NCBI GenBank assembly: GCA_021613535.1
Contig: CP075493.1
Coordinates: 11,222,001-11,286,000, forward strand
DNA length: 64,000 bases
Source of the DNA: Adineta vaga
Lineage: Eukaryota; Rotifera
Direction of reading: 5' to 3'
Part shown: piece after piece, positions 46,117-58,100 of the stretch
Layout of the letters: each line of letters starts with the position of its first letter
Position numbering within the stretch: position 1 is the first letter of the stretch
Position numbers and translations under genes: made by a program
Notes under the pieces: model-generated
What the model was told of the DNA's origin: nothing
Seen by the model: the letters and a program-made list of their open reading frames with translations, nothing else
Databases searched by the model: none

Positions 46117-48132
46117 CTATTTGAAGAGTTCTGTTAAATTGCTCAACGTCATATTTTTGATCATCTGTTTATGAACCAATCGTCGTCGAATTGTTCGAAT
46201 GGGAGCAGATACATGTGTCGCAAAACCGTGATTGTAAAAAGTTCGTTTTTGTTGATATAAAAGGTTAATTGAAAAATTGCTGATAATAAATACGATCTTT
46301 CGAATCAAATCGATTTCATCTGAATTACGCATATAACACTCGTCCATATGAAAATTAATGCTGTCAAAAGGCCATTGACGATTGGAATTGAATGAATTCA
46401 TTTTCCATTCATGTTCGATTTCTTGAGGAAAACATAATGAGAAATGAAGAGTTTTCAAAGCAGGAAAAATTGAAGAATTACAAAGTTCTTGAAATTGACC
46501 AAGACGATCTAAAGCTGTCAGAAAAAGAAATGAAATCAATCTTTTCATCCAGTTATTTATTCAAAAGCATATACAATATGAATGAAACTAAGTGAATAAT
46601 TAAAATCATTCGTTGTCAAAGTAATAAATAAAGAAATAGCTTACTATCATCATGCATATCAATAAGTATCAGTTCTTCAAGTACAGGCATTGTTATCGAG
46701 CCAATCAATGTGATAACATCATTCAAGGATATATAACGTAGGATTAAAACTCTCAGAAGAGTACCACCATTATTCATTTCTTGTAGAGAAGCTTTGGAAA
46801 GTTCAGCATTTGGTAGTAATATATTTACATTGGAAGGTGAATTAATATCCAAATTTTCAATAGTATAATGTTCATATATTCAATTGCAGGTAGAGCATTG
46901 TGTTGAAATAAAAGTTTTAATTCACTGAAATATTGAATACTTAATGTTAATTGAACTGTATTTGGCCATGATAGTTGTTCCATGTTGTGTAAACATTTTC
47001 TGTCATCCCGCGCCAATGACTGTGGCCTAGGGATAAAATTCGTAAAAATAATAATCAAGTAAATAAGATTCTTTCGCTCCAATTATTTTTCTGTTTTAGA
47101 AAAGTTAGACGACGTTTTCTTCATCGAAAGAAAATAAAATTGATTATAGATCTTTTTTATAACTAGTCATTTAGGGAATGCTATATTTTACCAACGGAGA
47201 AAAATTGATTGCGAAAGTAAATAGCTTTATATATTACTTATATTGTTGTTTTCATTTTCTTTTAACTGTTGACCGTCATCATTACCCTTGCCCTAGAAGT
47301 TTTCAAATGCTTGAGATAGAAAAAGAAAAACTCAGCAATGAAACCGATAGATGATACAACTTATATCCAATGGCATTCCTTAAATCTATGTTTTATCGCA
47401 TAGCAAATTAAAACTATTCAGTTGTTTTTTCCTATAACAATTTTGATTTTCTTTTCAATACTATCGAAATGATACGGATTCGTCAGAGGTTTGATTTTTC
47501 GTATGCTAAATTTAAAGTGTTGAGGGGTGGGTGTGGGACCCACACCCTGATAATTCAAGATTTTTACTATGAAAACATATTTGATAACATATCTTGTTCA
47601 ACTTCTAGTATCATATAGTATGAACTGAAACACGATGACGAATAAGTTCAGAAAGTATTTCAGGATATCTGTTTGTCGGTTCTTCGGAGATAAGATGTAA
47701 ATATTGTAATGTATTATTAGTACAAACGAGAGGTATTAGTATTGGTTTAATGACATAACATGAACAGTATACTGCTTGTAACGCAATAAGGCGTTTTATC
47801 GATGGGAACAGTACATTTAATTGATCATTTTCTTTGAAAGTTTTCCCCCAATATTTCAGTAACGTCCAGCAAGCATATGAATTATGAAGCACAACAGTAT
47901 CGATCAAACTATTAAAACGATCTCTATGACTATTATTATTATTGAGCCATAGATGTAGTTGATCATAATGCATTAAATTAACATTCAATAAATGACGACT
48001 TGAAGTGAGAAGACATTGAATGCGAGCATTATTTATGTAAAGAAAAGCTTGACAAAGATCAAATGAAGATAAAAATGAAAGTATAATAAGCAAAAGCTCA
48101 TTTGGTAATGATTCCAATGTACTTTTACTCAT
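46117..48132 (-). CDS. F-box protein, probably disrupted
   Basis: The N-terminal exon (from ATG at 48132) holds an F-box: LESLPNELLLIILSFLSSFD, followed by QAFLYINNARIQCLL. Later exons are about 47032 to 46645 and 46514 to 46117 (stop at 46117), with LRR-like helices such as MPVLEELILIDMHDD and FPALKTLHFSLCFP. The junction GATA/GTAAGC...CTGACAG/CT between the last two is clean. Two problems are visible. Near 46855-46880 the frame shifts: PAIEYMN continues only in another frame as YTIENLDINSPSN. No convincing donor joins the first exon (open to 47611) to the acceptor at 47033. It is either a young pseudogene or a sequencing indel. The likely role of an intact copy is an SCF substrate receptor. 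Confidence 0.55.
47517..47565. repeat. short inverted-repeat element, copy 5, with perfect palindrome
   Basis: GGGTGTGGG and CCCACACCC at 47529-47547 form a perfect 9-bp inverted repeat around a single A, flanked by TTGAGG on the left and TTCAAG on the right. It is the most symmetrical copy in the window. It lies in the unexplained gap or intron of the F-box gene. Confidence 0.55.
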
Positions 48133-48661
48133 CGTTATTTTCCTCTAAATCTGTCCTATTCGCATATATGTTTACTACGATTGATATGTGAATGACCTTG
48201 AATAGACAGAAAAATAAGACGAATTCAAATTAAACTAATGAAAAAGTCACAATTGAGCAAGGACATTGCTTATTTCGTTATCATTCTTTTTTATTCAATT
48301 CGCTTGATATTTAAGATGGCACACAATATATGTTCATAATCATTCGAAGAAAAATGTAAAGAGAAATTCTCCGTTTAAAAATAATGTTTTTTAACAGAAT
48401 ATCATGCCAGTTTTTTTCAAAATCGAATAGAAGATGATCAAATAAAAGTGTAGTCATTTCCTCTTGTAATTTAGTAAATGAATATTGAATTGAAAAATAT
48501 GAAAACAATCTACTGATATTATATTTAATAGCCGAATGATAATTAGAAAGATAAGATTGATATTTTCCTTCAAATTCCTTTATTCGTGATATGAAAAAAG
48601 TACTACTCCATCATGTCCTATAAGATCATTGTCTTCAGTGAATGAAATAAAAAGTAATATG
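48133..48661. other. intergenic between F-box gene and TRPA-like gene
   Basis: A minus-strand frame at 48311-48508 (65 codons, no domain) is the only open stretch. The F-box promoter and the 3' region of the channel gene are expected here. Confidence 0.4.
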
Positions 48662-51600
48662 TCATTTTTTGGAAGTCTTCTTATTATTTAATCTCAATGG
48701 TTGCTTGATGGATATTTCTTTGATTGTTTTAGTGGATTGATTAGGATTCTTCAATTCATCTTTTATTTCAGCTAACATTTTCATTTGTTTTCCCGATGTG
48801 TCTTCGATTTCATTCACGGATTGAAACATATCTTCATCAATATAAGTAGTATATGTAAAAAAATGCACCACGTTTTTGTAAAGTCTTTCCAAACGAGACT
48901 TGCGTTTCATATTACGAAATCCATAGAGTCTAGAGCGATTTGCAAGATGTCCACAGAATAACTGATGAAGTTGTAATCGTAAAATTTCATAATCAGATAT
49001 AAGTTCAAACTTCATATCAATCTGAGCACCTTTAGCTCGGTTTACTAAGGGCATAATTTCACTAACAGCCAAACCTATTTTATATAGAAAGTTAATTTTC
49101 AAATTGAACGAATGTTTTTCATACTTGTCAGTAGATTTCCTACTAAAATTACGATAACAATAGCGAATAAAACAAACATGATATAACTGAGTTTGTAATA
49201 AGGCTTCATTGGATCATGTTCATCGAACATTTTCTCAGAAAAGTCTAGTTCTCCACTCATCATCATTACTAAAATTGAAACGATATGTGAAACGAAATAT
49301 ATAACTTAAATTCTTTTTTGTCGACAATACCTATTTGACTTAATGAACGAGAACCAAAATCATTAAATTCGTCTCGATATTGGAAGAGCATATAGAATGG
49401 TAATGCAAAACTAACGAGTAAACATGTTAGTACAGGAAGAAAGAAAATAAAGCGAATAATGACAATCTTAAGCATAATAAAGTAGATACCAATGATAGGT
49501 ATGTACTGAACATAATAGAGTAAACCTATATAGGCAGCAAATATTCCAAACGTTCCATACTGCCATTGAAGAGGACATCGCATCGTAACGTTGTTTTGAT
49601 AGGCACTATCCCAAAGAAAGATACCACTGAGATAAAGTGCTCCAATTTCGAAAACTAATATAAATAGTTTTGTTATACCATATCGAAAGAAGGCAAGAAA
49701 TAACCAAAAGTTTTTTAGAAGAAGTAGAACGATAACAACACATTTTATATATTTCAATGCATAATCTACTACATTTTTCGTACCTCTACCACCTAAAGTA
49801 CCGTTTTCAAGTGCTTGCGAAACATTCTCACACAATTGATTATCAAAATGAAAGTTTGTTTCATTGTAATATATCTGTGGGTGTTGAACACGCACAGCTA
49901 TTAATGTAAATAAGCTAAGAAAAATGCAATAAAGCAGAAAGAACGCAGAAAATATCCAGCAACTCCAACTACAAGCTAGTCGATTAGCTAAACTTTGACT
50001 CAATGGATGTGCCATCAAATGCGTTCTATTGTGTTTAGCCATTAAACGCAGTGGATAATTTTCAACAATAGTCGCAACATCTCGTGTATATGTATTGATG
50101 TGTCCGACTTTGTCTTCTATTTTATCCGTTGGATTATTTCCTTTTTCATCAACGAAATTATCTTAATGAAAAGAAGACTTAGATTTTCATGAAAATCATC
50201 CATTTTTCTTACCTTTTATCCAAGTATTAATAAAATATTGATCATCTAAGAATTCATAATTGTAAATCTTATTATGTAAAGGTATTCTTTCTCCACCAAT
50301 ATCAATCGTACATTTTTCGAGAATAAGAAGAGCCATGTCAGGCATATGCTCAATAAGCTTTCGCATGGGTGTGCCTGCCATATGTCCTTTTATGAAGCAA
50401 AACTTACGTGGTTGAATTTGTGCATTGCGCATCAATTCAAATATACGATCATGTTCAATAAAATATTTAACAATTTCTTCATTATGTTCTTCAATTGCTA
50501 CTTCAAGACAGTTTAAACCATTTCTATTCGTTAACAGGAGATCAGCATTATGATTGAGTAAAGATTTAACAAGTTTCGACGATCCATATCTGGATGCATT
50601 ATGCAATGGTGTATCCCGTCGAATATTAAGAGCATCAACATCGACATTCTGATGAATAAGATGATCAATACATTCAATTCGATCTTTTACACTTTCTTCA
50701 TTTCCATTATCCCAAGAAACGGCGTAATGCAACGGCGAATTATTATCCATATCAAGTGCATTTGAATCTAACTCGTTGTCAATAAGTAGTTTTAATATTT
50801 GAGGATTACCTGAAATTAAATTGTCACATATATGTGAATTGCATCTTTTAAAAATTACCTTTTACTGCTGCGAGATGTAAATTTGTACGAAATTGAGTAT
50901 CCGTTGCATGAATCATTTTTTTTCTTGATTCTGATTCGGGTATGAGACGCAGCATTGATTCCACAATTTTTAGTTGATTGTTAGAAATAGCTTCTTGAAA
51001 AGGTATTAATTTATTGTAGTTTTTCAAATGCCATATGGGTATTTTTCCTGGATGACTTCTCGGTAACGTTTTGTAAAGTTCTAGTAATTTTTCGCCCATG
51101 TAAACGTTACCTTTTTGAGCACAGATATGTAGTGGTGTATCACCCGTTGCATCTTTTTGCGTTAAAATATACCTTTTCTTGTCAACATTATTCAATGCTT
51201 TGAAGATAATTTCAGTCATCGCTTGCTGTTGTATTTCAGCACAAATATGAAGTACTGTACGTTTGCGATTTTCGGTACGTATACTGAAAACATCGTCTGT
51301 ACATAATTTTGTGTCAAGAAGTGCTTTAACACATTCAAAACGACGATGTTTGACAGCTATCATCAATGGTGTATATCCATCAGAATCTCGTTTTTTTAAT
51401 AGACTATGTGTGATTTTCAAGCATGATATTGACTTATGGCCATCTCGTTCGCGACAAGCAGCGTGAAGAATATTATCTGGGAAAGAAAATGGTTGGTTTT
51501 GAAGAAATGAAACAACTGTTCCGTTTCGATGGCGAACTGCAGCATGAACTAAAGTTTCAATACCAGGATAATTAGGCATATTTTGCAGAAAATTTTTAAG

Positions 51601-52647
51601 AATATCCAGATGACCGTGTTCAGCCGCAATATCTATAGGTCGTTTTTTGTCGTAGGTTTCCTCGTTGAACCATTCATAATGTTCATTATCGAATAGTTCA
51701 AAGATAGCTGTACTATCATAAAATTGGCAAGCATAATGAATTGGTAATGCGCCTTGAATATCACGTAACTATGAAGAGTAAACATATATAGTAAATGAGA
51801 ATAAAAATAATCTACATTGACTTACATCAAATATACTTTTCGATTGCGTAACTTTATCTCTTCGGATGGATTTATCCTTTTTTATTATAGCTTTAGCATT
51901 TTCAATACGACCTTGCATGATAGCATGATGTAATGCCGTTCGTTTTTGATTGTCTTGCGAATAGATGTTGATGTCAGGTTGCATTAATAAATATTGTAGA
52001 ACTGATGAAGATGACTAAAGACAAGCAGAAAAAATTTATCTTTGTTTTGTTTATTATCACTAACATTTGGAGATCGATCGTGATGGTAACTATTTCAGTA
52101 TTGTTTTCGTCATCAACTAAACTTGCAGCCAAATGCAGAGGTGTTTGTCCATCATTTCCAATTAGATTCACATCTATAAGAGGCAAGAGAAATCGATACA
52201 AATAGAATGAAAGAGTAAACTCTGAATAGTGTTTACTGCATTTGAAGTTTTCAATTAGTTCCTGACAAAAGAATAACTTGTTCGATAGAACAGCATAATG
52301 TAATGCGGCATAATTATCTTCTTCATCGAGTTTTTCAAGTATTTCTTTCTTCTGCACTTTGTATGGAGGATCGTTTAATTTTCTGACAATATCTTGCCAG
52401 TTTTGTTGCGCTTGTTCTTCGGTTTCTATTCCATCTTCTTCACCAATAGTTTCATCCAGTATCATCTATATAGATAAAGTACGTGAAAATAATTTATGTT
52501 TTATTTGATTCTTACCTGTTTAATTTGTGTATACATTGGTGGCATCGCTTTCATTGATGTCCTTTCTTTGGGTGCCTTCGATGAACGAAATATATTTGAG
52601 AATTTACTCTCTACATTAACTTGTTCTGGAGTCACTCGGTGCGCCAT
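48662..52647 (-). CDS. TRPA1-like: TRPA-type ankyrin-repeat cation channel
   Basis: Nine exons (52647-52516, 52465-52237, 52173-52091, 52014-51826, 51768-50859, 50809-50213, 50161-49331, 49268-49125, 49074-48662) splice in frame to 1175 residues, close to TRPA1. Residues about 60-690 are ankyrin repeats (NDGQTPLHLAA, RTALHHAI, DGYTPLMIAVKH, TGDTPLHICAQKG, NSPLHYAV, RDTPLHNASRYG). S1 is about 780-808, with S2-S5 up to about 970. The pore/S6 exon has MMMSGELDF and YIMFVLFAIVIVILVGNLL, then LAVSEI, the TRPA post-S6 signature. The C-terminus is basic and coiled-coil-like. Such channels sense noxious chemicals, light or heat. No frame defects are seen. Confidence 0.88.
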
Positions 52648-53337
52648 TAATGTTTATTCAAAGCAATACTTTGTTTTATAAACTTACTAAAGAAAATGAT
52701 TTCAATCTTTGTTCTTACTTACTTTAGTTCGAGTGTGTTTCGGGTGGGAATCAGTTATAAGAAATAACGAAGCTTTTTTAGAAATTTAACTTCTCTCTTA
52801 AAATGTTCGCACCGAACTAATGTGTTGATCTGTTTACTCAGTTGCGTTCTCTTTCATATTAATGATTACCAGCAAAAAACAGTATTGAGTTTTATGCAAA
52901 TGTAGACAATAAACGAAAGAGAATGGCAATTCTTTTGATTCAAATATGTGTTTCCTCCCATAACAAGAGTATGATTTTCATATGATTGAGGGTATTTTTC
53001 CTTTTCGTTGCAACAGAAAATATGCGTAACAACGCTTGGTCTGTTATTGAAACATATCTGAGTGTGAAGACGGGGCTAAAAATAGAAATGGAAAACCATA
53101 ACGTCACTCACACCATTACGCTTATTTTTCTTAATAAAATATAGGATAAAATATTGAAGTTCAACTTATTCTTCGATGCACTGAACATGCACAATATATC
53201 TAGGTTATATAATTAGTAAGTTTTTTTCATTCATGCATAGAAAAATTAAGGATAAATAGAATTAAATATTTTTTATTCCAATTAATTTTGACTTATTCTA
53301 TTAAAGCAGCAGTTATGAAGTCACGCGCGCATCATTA
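52648..53337. other. divergent promoter region
   Basis: Between the TRPA-like gene (minus) and a GPCR gene (plus). No element could be assigned. Confidence 0.4.
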
Positions 53338-54360
53338 ATGATCTATCATAGTTATGTAGACTATTTCATTTCATACAGAGAAATGTCTTCAGATATTGAG
53401 CAAGCTCTTTATATATTCAGTGTTACAGATCATTTATATGAAACATTTGGTTTATTTACAATTATAATATGTACAATTGGCAACTTATGTAATTGTTTCG
53501 TTTTTCTTCGTATTCCACCACTAAATAAACATCCAAATGCATTGTTTTTGGTTGGTGCATCAATAGGAAGTTTATTATTTATCAATACTGGTCTATGGAC
53601 AATTATTATTCGTATACTAACTGGAATTGATTATATGAATAAATCACTATTTTGGTGCAAAGTAAATGGTTGGTTAACATATTCTGGTGGTTGTTTTAGT
53701 TTTATGTGCAATTGTTTTGCAGGGCTGTGTCAATTTCTAATATTATCACCAAATACTCAGTGGCAAAGATTAATCACATATACAAGTGCTAAATTAATTA
53801 TTCTATCTACAGCTATTGTTTATCTTTTGATATTTAGCCCAATACCAATATATTTTACGCACAATCAAACACCATCAGCAACCTATGTTTGTCGAAGTTC
53901 ATCTCGTATAATAGATTTGTATGCTAGTTATTGGATAATGATTGGTTATTATTTTATACCAGCTATATTAACATTCATCTTATTTGCTTTAATATGGTAT
54001 CATTTTCAACAATTCTTACGACGTCGTCATAATATTGAAGGTGTTGTTACTCGTATGATGCTTATACAAATGAGTACTGTATTAATAAGTGGAATTCCAG
54101 CAGGTATTTTCGTTTGTTATATTTTGGTTACACAATCAGTAGTTAAGACACCGTTAAGAGCAAGTTATGAGTTTCTTGTTTTAGTAATCCTTACATTATT
54201 TACCTTCTTGACAAATGGTTCAGCATTTTGGATTTATTTATTTTGTTCGAAAACATTTCGGAAACATCTGAAAGAATATATATTCAAAGTAAAACCTACG
54301 AATAGACAAGTACAACCAATTCCTTTAATAGCAATACATATATCTCCATCGCTACAATAA
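53338..54360 (+). CDS. rhodopsin-like orphan G protein-coupled receptor
   Basis: 340 residues, intronless. ATG at 53338 is in frame; a second Met (MSSDIEQ, 53386) is also possible. Seven helices: TM1 FGLFTIIICTIGNLCNCFVFL with the conserved GN; Cys before TM3 (FWCKVNGW) with a partner Cys in loop 2 (YVCRSSS). TM3 lacks a DRY triad (FAGLCQFLIL). A long TM5 is followed by a basic loop FLRRRHN, and TM6 starts VVTRMMLIQMS. The loss of DRY makes coupling unusual. It belongs to the class A type by overall shape; ligand unknown. Confidence 0.8.
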   Translation: MIYHSYVDYFISYREMSSDIEQALYIFSVTDHLYETFGLFTIIICTIGNLCNCFVFLRIPPLNKHPNALFLVGASIGSLLFINTGLWTIIIRILTGIDYMNKSLFWCKVNGWLTYSGGCFSFMCNCFAGLCQFLILSPNTQWQRLITYTSAKLIILSTAIVYLLIFSPIPIYFTHNQTPSATYVCRSSSRIIDLYASYWIMIGYYFIPAILTFILFALIWYHFQQFLRRRHNIEGVVTRMMLIQMSTVLISGIPAGIFVCYILVTQSVVKTPLRASYEFLVLVILTLFTFLTNGSAFWIYLFCSKTFRKHLKEYIFKVKPTNRQVQPIPLIAIHISPSLQ

Positions 54361-54945
54361 ATTTTACCTTTTATATTGTAAATCTTCAATAAAGAATATG
54401 TAAATGAAAATGTCCATTAGTGATATTTTTCAAAAAAGATATGAATATGAATACGGGATGAGCTCTATGAGAAAGAGAATAGACGCATTGACTTTTGTTG
54501 GGTTTTAAATCATTTGAAACAAAATACAAATAGATTTGCATTTCATTTTTGAATGAATGCCAAAAGTTATTGTTATAAAAATTATGCTCATTGACATGTC
54601 TATTTAAAACAAATTTGTTTAATGCTTCTTCTATATTTTTCATGATAATTTTCTTTACTATTATCTGATAAGAATTAATTCAGTTATAGTTAGTTGTTTT
54701 CGTATATGTTTTGTAACATTCCATAGTGTATCTTTAAAAAAAACAATCACAGCAAAGCAGCACACGTGTAAGTGTAAAGCGTTTTTTCTCGACTGACGAT
54801 TCGTTACAAAAATAAATAAAAAGTAACCTTCTACTGTTAAACACAGAACAGATGGAGAAGAATGAGAGGAAAAGAGTCACTGATAGAGTATCATTCTTAT
54901 TCAAAACGAGTCTAGTATTGTATTTTATTGCTTCTGTATTCGAAA
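54361..54945. other. intergenic, nothing recognised
   Basis: AT-rich spacer between two plus-strand genes. It contains AATAAAG at about 54390, a likely polyadenylation signal for the GPCR, and presumably the promoter of the sulfotransferase-like gene. Confidence 0.4.
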
Positions 54946-55761
54946 ATGGAGCCAAAAATTGTTTTTCTTTGGTGTCATCCACGTTCGATTTCAACTGCAG
55001 TTGAACGTGCATTTATGCAACGACAAGATTTTATCACATTTCATGAACCATTTGGTGAACCCTTTTATTTTGGACCCGAACGTATATCCGATTATTATGA
55101 TGATGAATACTGTGCAAAACACGAGCATGCAAACACAACCTATGAAAAGATTATCAATGAATTTTTCAGTGCTGCTAACATAAACAATAAAAAGGTTTTC
55201 GTAAAAGATATGGCCCGTCATGTAATAAGAAAAGATCATAGGTCAGATCATTCGGACAATCCAACTGTTCTACCGATTGACTTTCTTAAACGTTGTTATC
55301 ATACATTTCTTATTCGTACCCCAGAGAAAGCTCTACCATCTTTATATAATGTCTTTACAAGTGGTCGATGTGTTAATTATGATCGATTCTATACGAATGA
55401 AATGGGTATTCGTGAATTACGAGCTTTATTTCAATTTATAACGAAACTCAATGGTATTCGACCTACTCTCATCGATTCGGCTGATCTTCTTCGCGAACCT
55501 GAAATATATGTGAAGAAATATTGTGAATACTCAATTGAAGATCAATTTGAACCATCAATGATGGAATGGAAAGCAGAGAAAATCGATGCTTTTGATAAAT
55601 GGTCAGGTTTTCATGATGCTGTGCAACAGAGTACTGGATTCAAGAAGCAAATAAAATCTAATGATGATCAGAATGTTGATTTGCCTGGTTTTATTCAAGA
55701 AGCAATTGAAGAAAATATCCCCATTTATAATGAATTAACGAAATTTAAAATGGTTCCATAA
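54946..55761 (+). CDS. sulfotransferase-like P-loop protein
   Basis: 271 residues from ATG at 54946. The N-terminus IVFLWCHPRSISTAVERAF is a sulfotransferase-type P-loop that in the family binds the 5'-phosphosulfate group of PAPS. It is followed by FHEPFGEPFYFG. A second conserved block, KVFVKDMARHVI, precedes a 3'-phosphate-binding-like region HTFLIRTPEKALPSLY. The rest (TLIDSADLLREPE, KWSGFHDAVQQSTGF) matches a small-molecule branch better known from bacteria and fungi, sometimes annotated as branched-chain aminotransferase-like. No signal peptide or membrane anchor is seen, so it is cytosolic. Acceptor substrate unknown; foreign origin possible. Confidence 0.7.
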   Translation: MEPKIVFLWCHPRSISTAVERAFMQRQDFITFHEPFGEPFYFGPERISDYYDDEYCAKHEHANTTYEKIINEFFSAANINNKKVFVKDMARHVIRKDHRSDHSDNPTVLPIDFLKRCYHTFLIRTPEKALPSLYNVFTSGRCVNYDRFYTNEMGIRELRALFQFITKLNGIRPTLIDSADLLREPEIYVKKYCEYSIEDQFEPSMMEWKAEKIDAFDKWSGFHDAVQQSTGFKKQIKSNDDQNVDLPGFIQEAIEENIPIYNELTKFKMVP

Positions 55762-56011
55762 ATGAAGCTTGTCTTCCGATAAGACTAACATATGATATAG
55801 TTTATATTTTCATGTAAAAGAAAATGTGTTTTTAGAACAGAATTTATCGATAAATTTCTTCTCTTAAATTGTTATTTGGAAGATTCGATGAAATGTTATT
55901 GTCTCCTCTCTTATCTCTGCTTTTTTCACATATCAATTTCCTTTTTTTTGCCGTTTCTCTAATCATTTTGCTTATTTTGACGACAAACATTTTAAGTCAC
56001 AATAGTAGAAA

Positions 56012-56283
56012 ATGCTTCTAGCAGTTGTTATTGATCTGAGTACTGTATGTTCATGTGTTGGTGTATTTCGACATGATAAAGTAGAAATTATTCCTAACGA
56101 TCAAGGTAATCGAACAATACCCTCCTAATGTTGCATTTACTAATAGCGCACGCCTTTTGGGCGATATGCTGCTAAAATCAAGTAAGAGTGAATACGGATA
56201 ATGCCATATTTGATGTTAAACGACTTATTGGTCGGAAATTTATTGATGCATCTATTCGTAATTTGAATTATGAAGCTGTGTAA
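56012..56283 (+). pseudogene. Hsp70 N-terminal fragment
   Basis: Begins [19 protein letters not shown], then [15 protein letters not shown]. After several stop codons and a frame change comes AIFDVKRLIGRKF followed by DASIRNLNYEAV. These match the first about 90 residues of Hsp70 in order (IDLGTTYSCVGV, ANDQGNRTTPS, FDAKRLIGRKF). The rest of Hsp70 is absent. Without introns or remaining body it is a dead, 3'-truncated copy. Confidence 0.85.
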
Positions 56284-56379
56284 GCACCAATCGTGATTGA
56301 TTTAAATTGTAAAAATACATACGAATAAACCTCTTCGTTTCTTTGTTCAATAAGAAGTGTACACGTTTTTATACTGCTA

Positions 56380-58100
56380 CTAACGACGAATAACAGGTTT
56401 TCGAAAGACATCAGAATACATTTGACAAATATGTTGTTTAGTAGCATAATTTAGAGAATCAAACATATAAAACACACGAATTTCTTCGATGGCATCTGTA
56501 ACAGATTTGAGTCGTTTATCTTCTTTAAGTAATGATTTCAGTTGATTTATTAGTCGTATCTTGGCACTAATATTTCCTTGACAGATATTAATCATTTTCA
56601 CATTCGATGCTAACAGAAGCCAAGTAATCAATGTCTTTGCATCCAGTTGATCGAGATTGCATGTATTCAAATCAAGAACACTGACTAAAGGTAACATGGG
56701 ATCTTTAGATCGTTCAATGATTAACTAATTGAAGAAAAATACAAATTAGATGTAAAGAGAAATGAGAAACGAACCTGTTCGAGAAGAAGATTTGAAGAAA
56801 CAAAACTGCAATGTAGAATAGAAAGTTCTTGTTGTGATGCTCGAAATATATGACCTATAATGTTTACTAAATCGAGCGTAAGCGGTTGACGATTATGATT
56901 AATAAATCGAAGATATTTTTGTTTGGTAAAACAAACATCGAATAAACTAATATGTCCTTTATTCAAGAGCCAATCTTGAGGATCACTTGGAAACCATATA
57001 TAATCATCTAAGTGACAAGGCATTGAAAAAATGGAAGTTTCACGATGGTTATCACAAAAGATGAGTATTGGTGGTCGAAGAGCATCTAGCCACCAATTAC
57101 TTTGAAATTGATGTAATATGTTGCTAATCTCTTCGGTTTCATCATGCCAATAATTGAAAGCAAATGAAAATTGCTTCAAATGTTGACATGGTTCAAATAT
57201 TCCTTGTAAATAATATCCATCCAATGATTTGTTTAAAGAAATTTCTGGTGTCAAATATTCCAGAGAATCTTGATAATGATTGATTATTCTTTCGATCGTT
57301 TGAATGTCATTTAAACGCTTGGTAGTAGCAGTAATATGCAATTGTTTCAGAGTAGACGAGGATGGAGTTGACATTAACATAGGATCGCAATCTGAATCAT
57401 CATCGGCGGAGACCAGTTGTCTGACTTTTAGATACATTAAATTAGGAGTAAAAGCACACAGTAAAAGTAGAGCTTTCTCGGAACAACTCTCAACACATAG
57501 GCGATTCATAGCTGATGAGACGAATCTGTTTAATGTAAATTTTATCTAAGATCATATCATAGTTTGATTAGCAAACATTTGAAAATATTTCGTAATACAG
57601 ACCTTTAAAGTTTCTTCTTTACATTTCGTATAATCATTTTCATCGTCGGGAAGAATATTGCAAACGTGCATAGTACATCCAAACACGAATGAAGTGCATG
57701 TTGTATAGAATCGCGATCGACATTCAGATCAATAGTAGCAAAATTGGAGCAACGAAGGATGATTGAATGAAGATTCACATAAGAATCTGTGGATAAGAAG
57801 AATTGTGGTAATAGTTTCCACATCAATATTGATAGTTTCGATAATACTCTTAATAGTTTGATTAAATTTATCCAAAATCGTTTCGGAACTATCTTTTAAA
57901 ATAGTAAAGTGACGAATTGATTGATAGACTATTATATTCAATCTATAGTTCAAACCGCAGAATGCTTGAACAACATCAATTGAATTCAAATAGGATATGA
58001 TCATGAATAATAGTTCATTTGGTAATAATTCTAAGCTATTGATTTGATAGTTTTCTTCAATACCAAGGGAACGAAGACTTGATCTCATATTCAACGCCAT
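56380..58100 (-). CDS. F-box protein with two compensating frameshifts
   Basis: From ATG at 58100: LELLPNELLFMIISYLNSIDVVQAF is the F-box. The frame then shifts near 57800-57840 to LLPQFFLSTDSYVNLHSIIL and on to HALHSCLDVL. It shifts back near 57670 to HVCNILPDDENDYTKCKEE. A real intron (donor AAG/GTCTGT about 57602; acceptor about 57546) leads to RLCVESCSEKALLLLCAFTP. A second intron after LLLEQ (about 56774-56726) leads to the last exon ending at 56380. LRR-like segments recur (LKQLHITATT, LVSVLDLNTCNLDQL). Total about 530 residues. The middle still looks protein-like in the shifted frame, so the indels are recent or errors. Confidence 0.6.
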
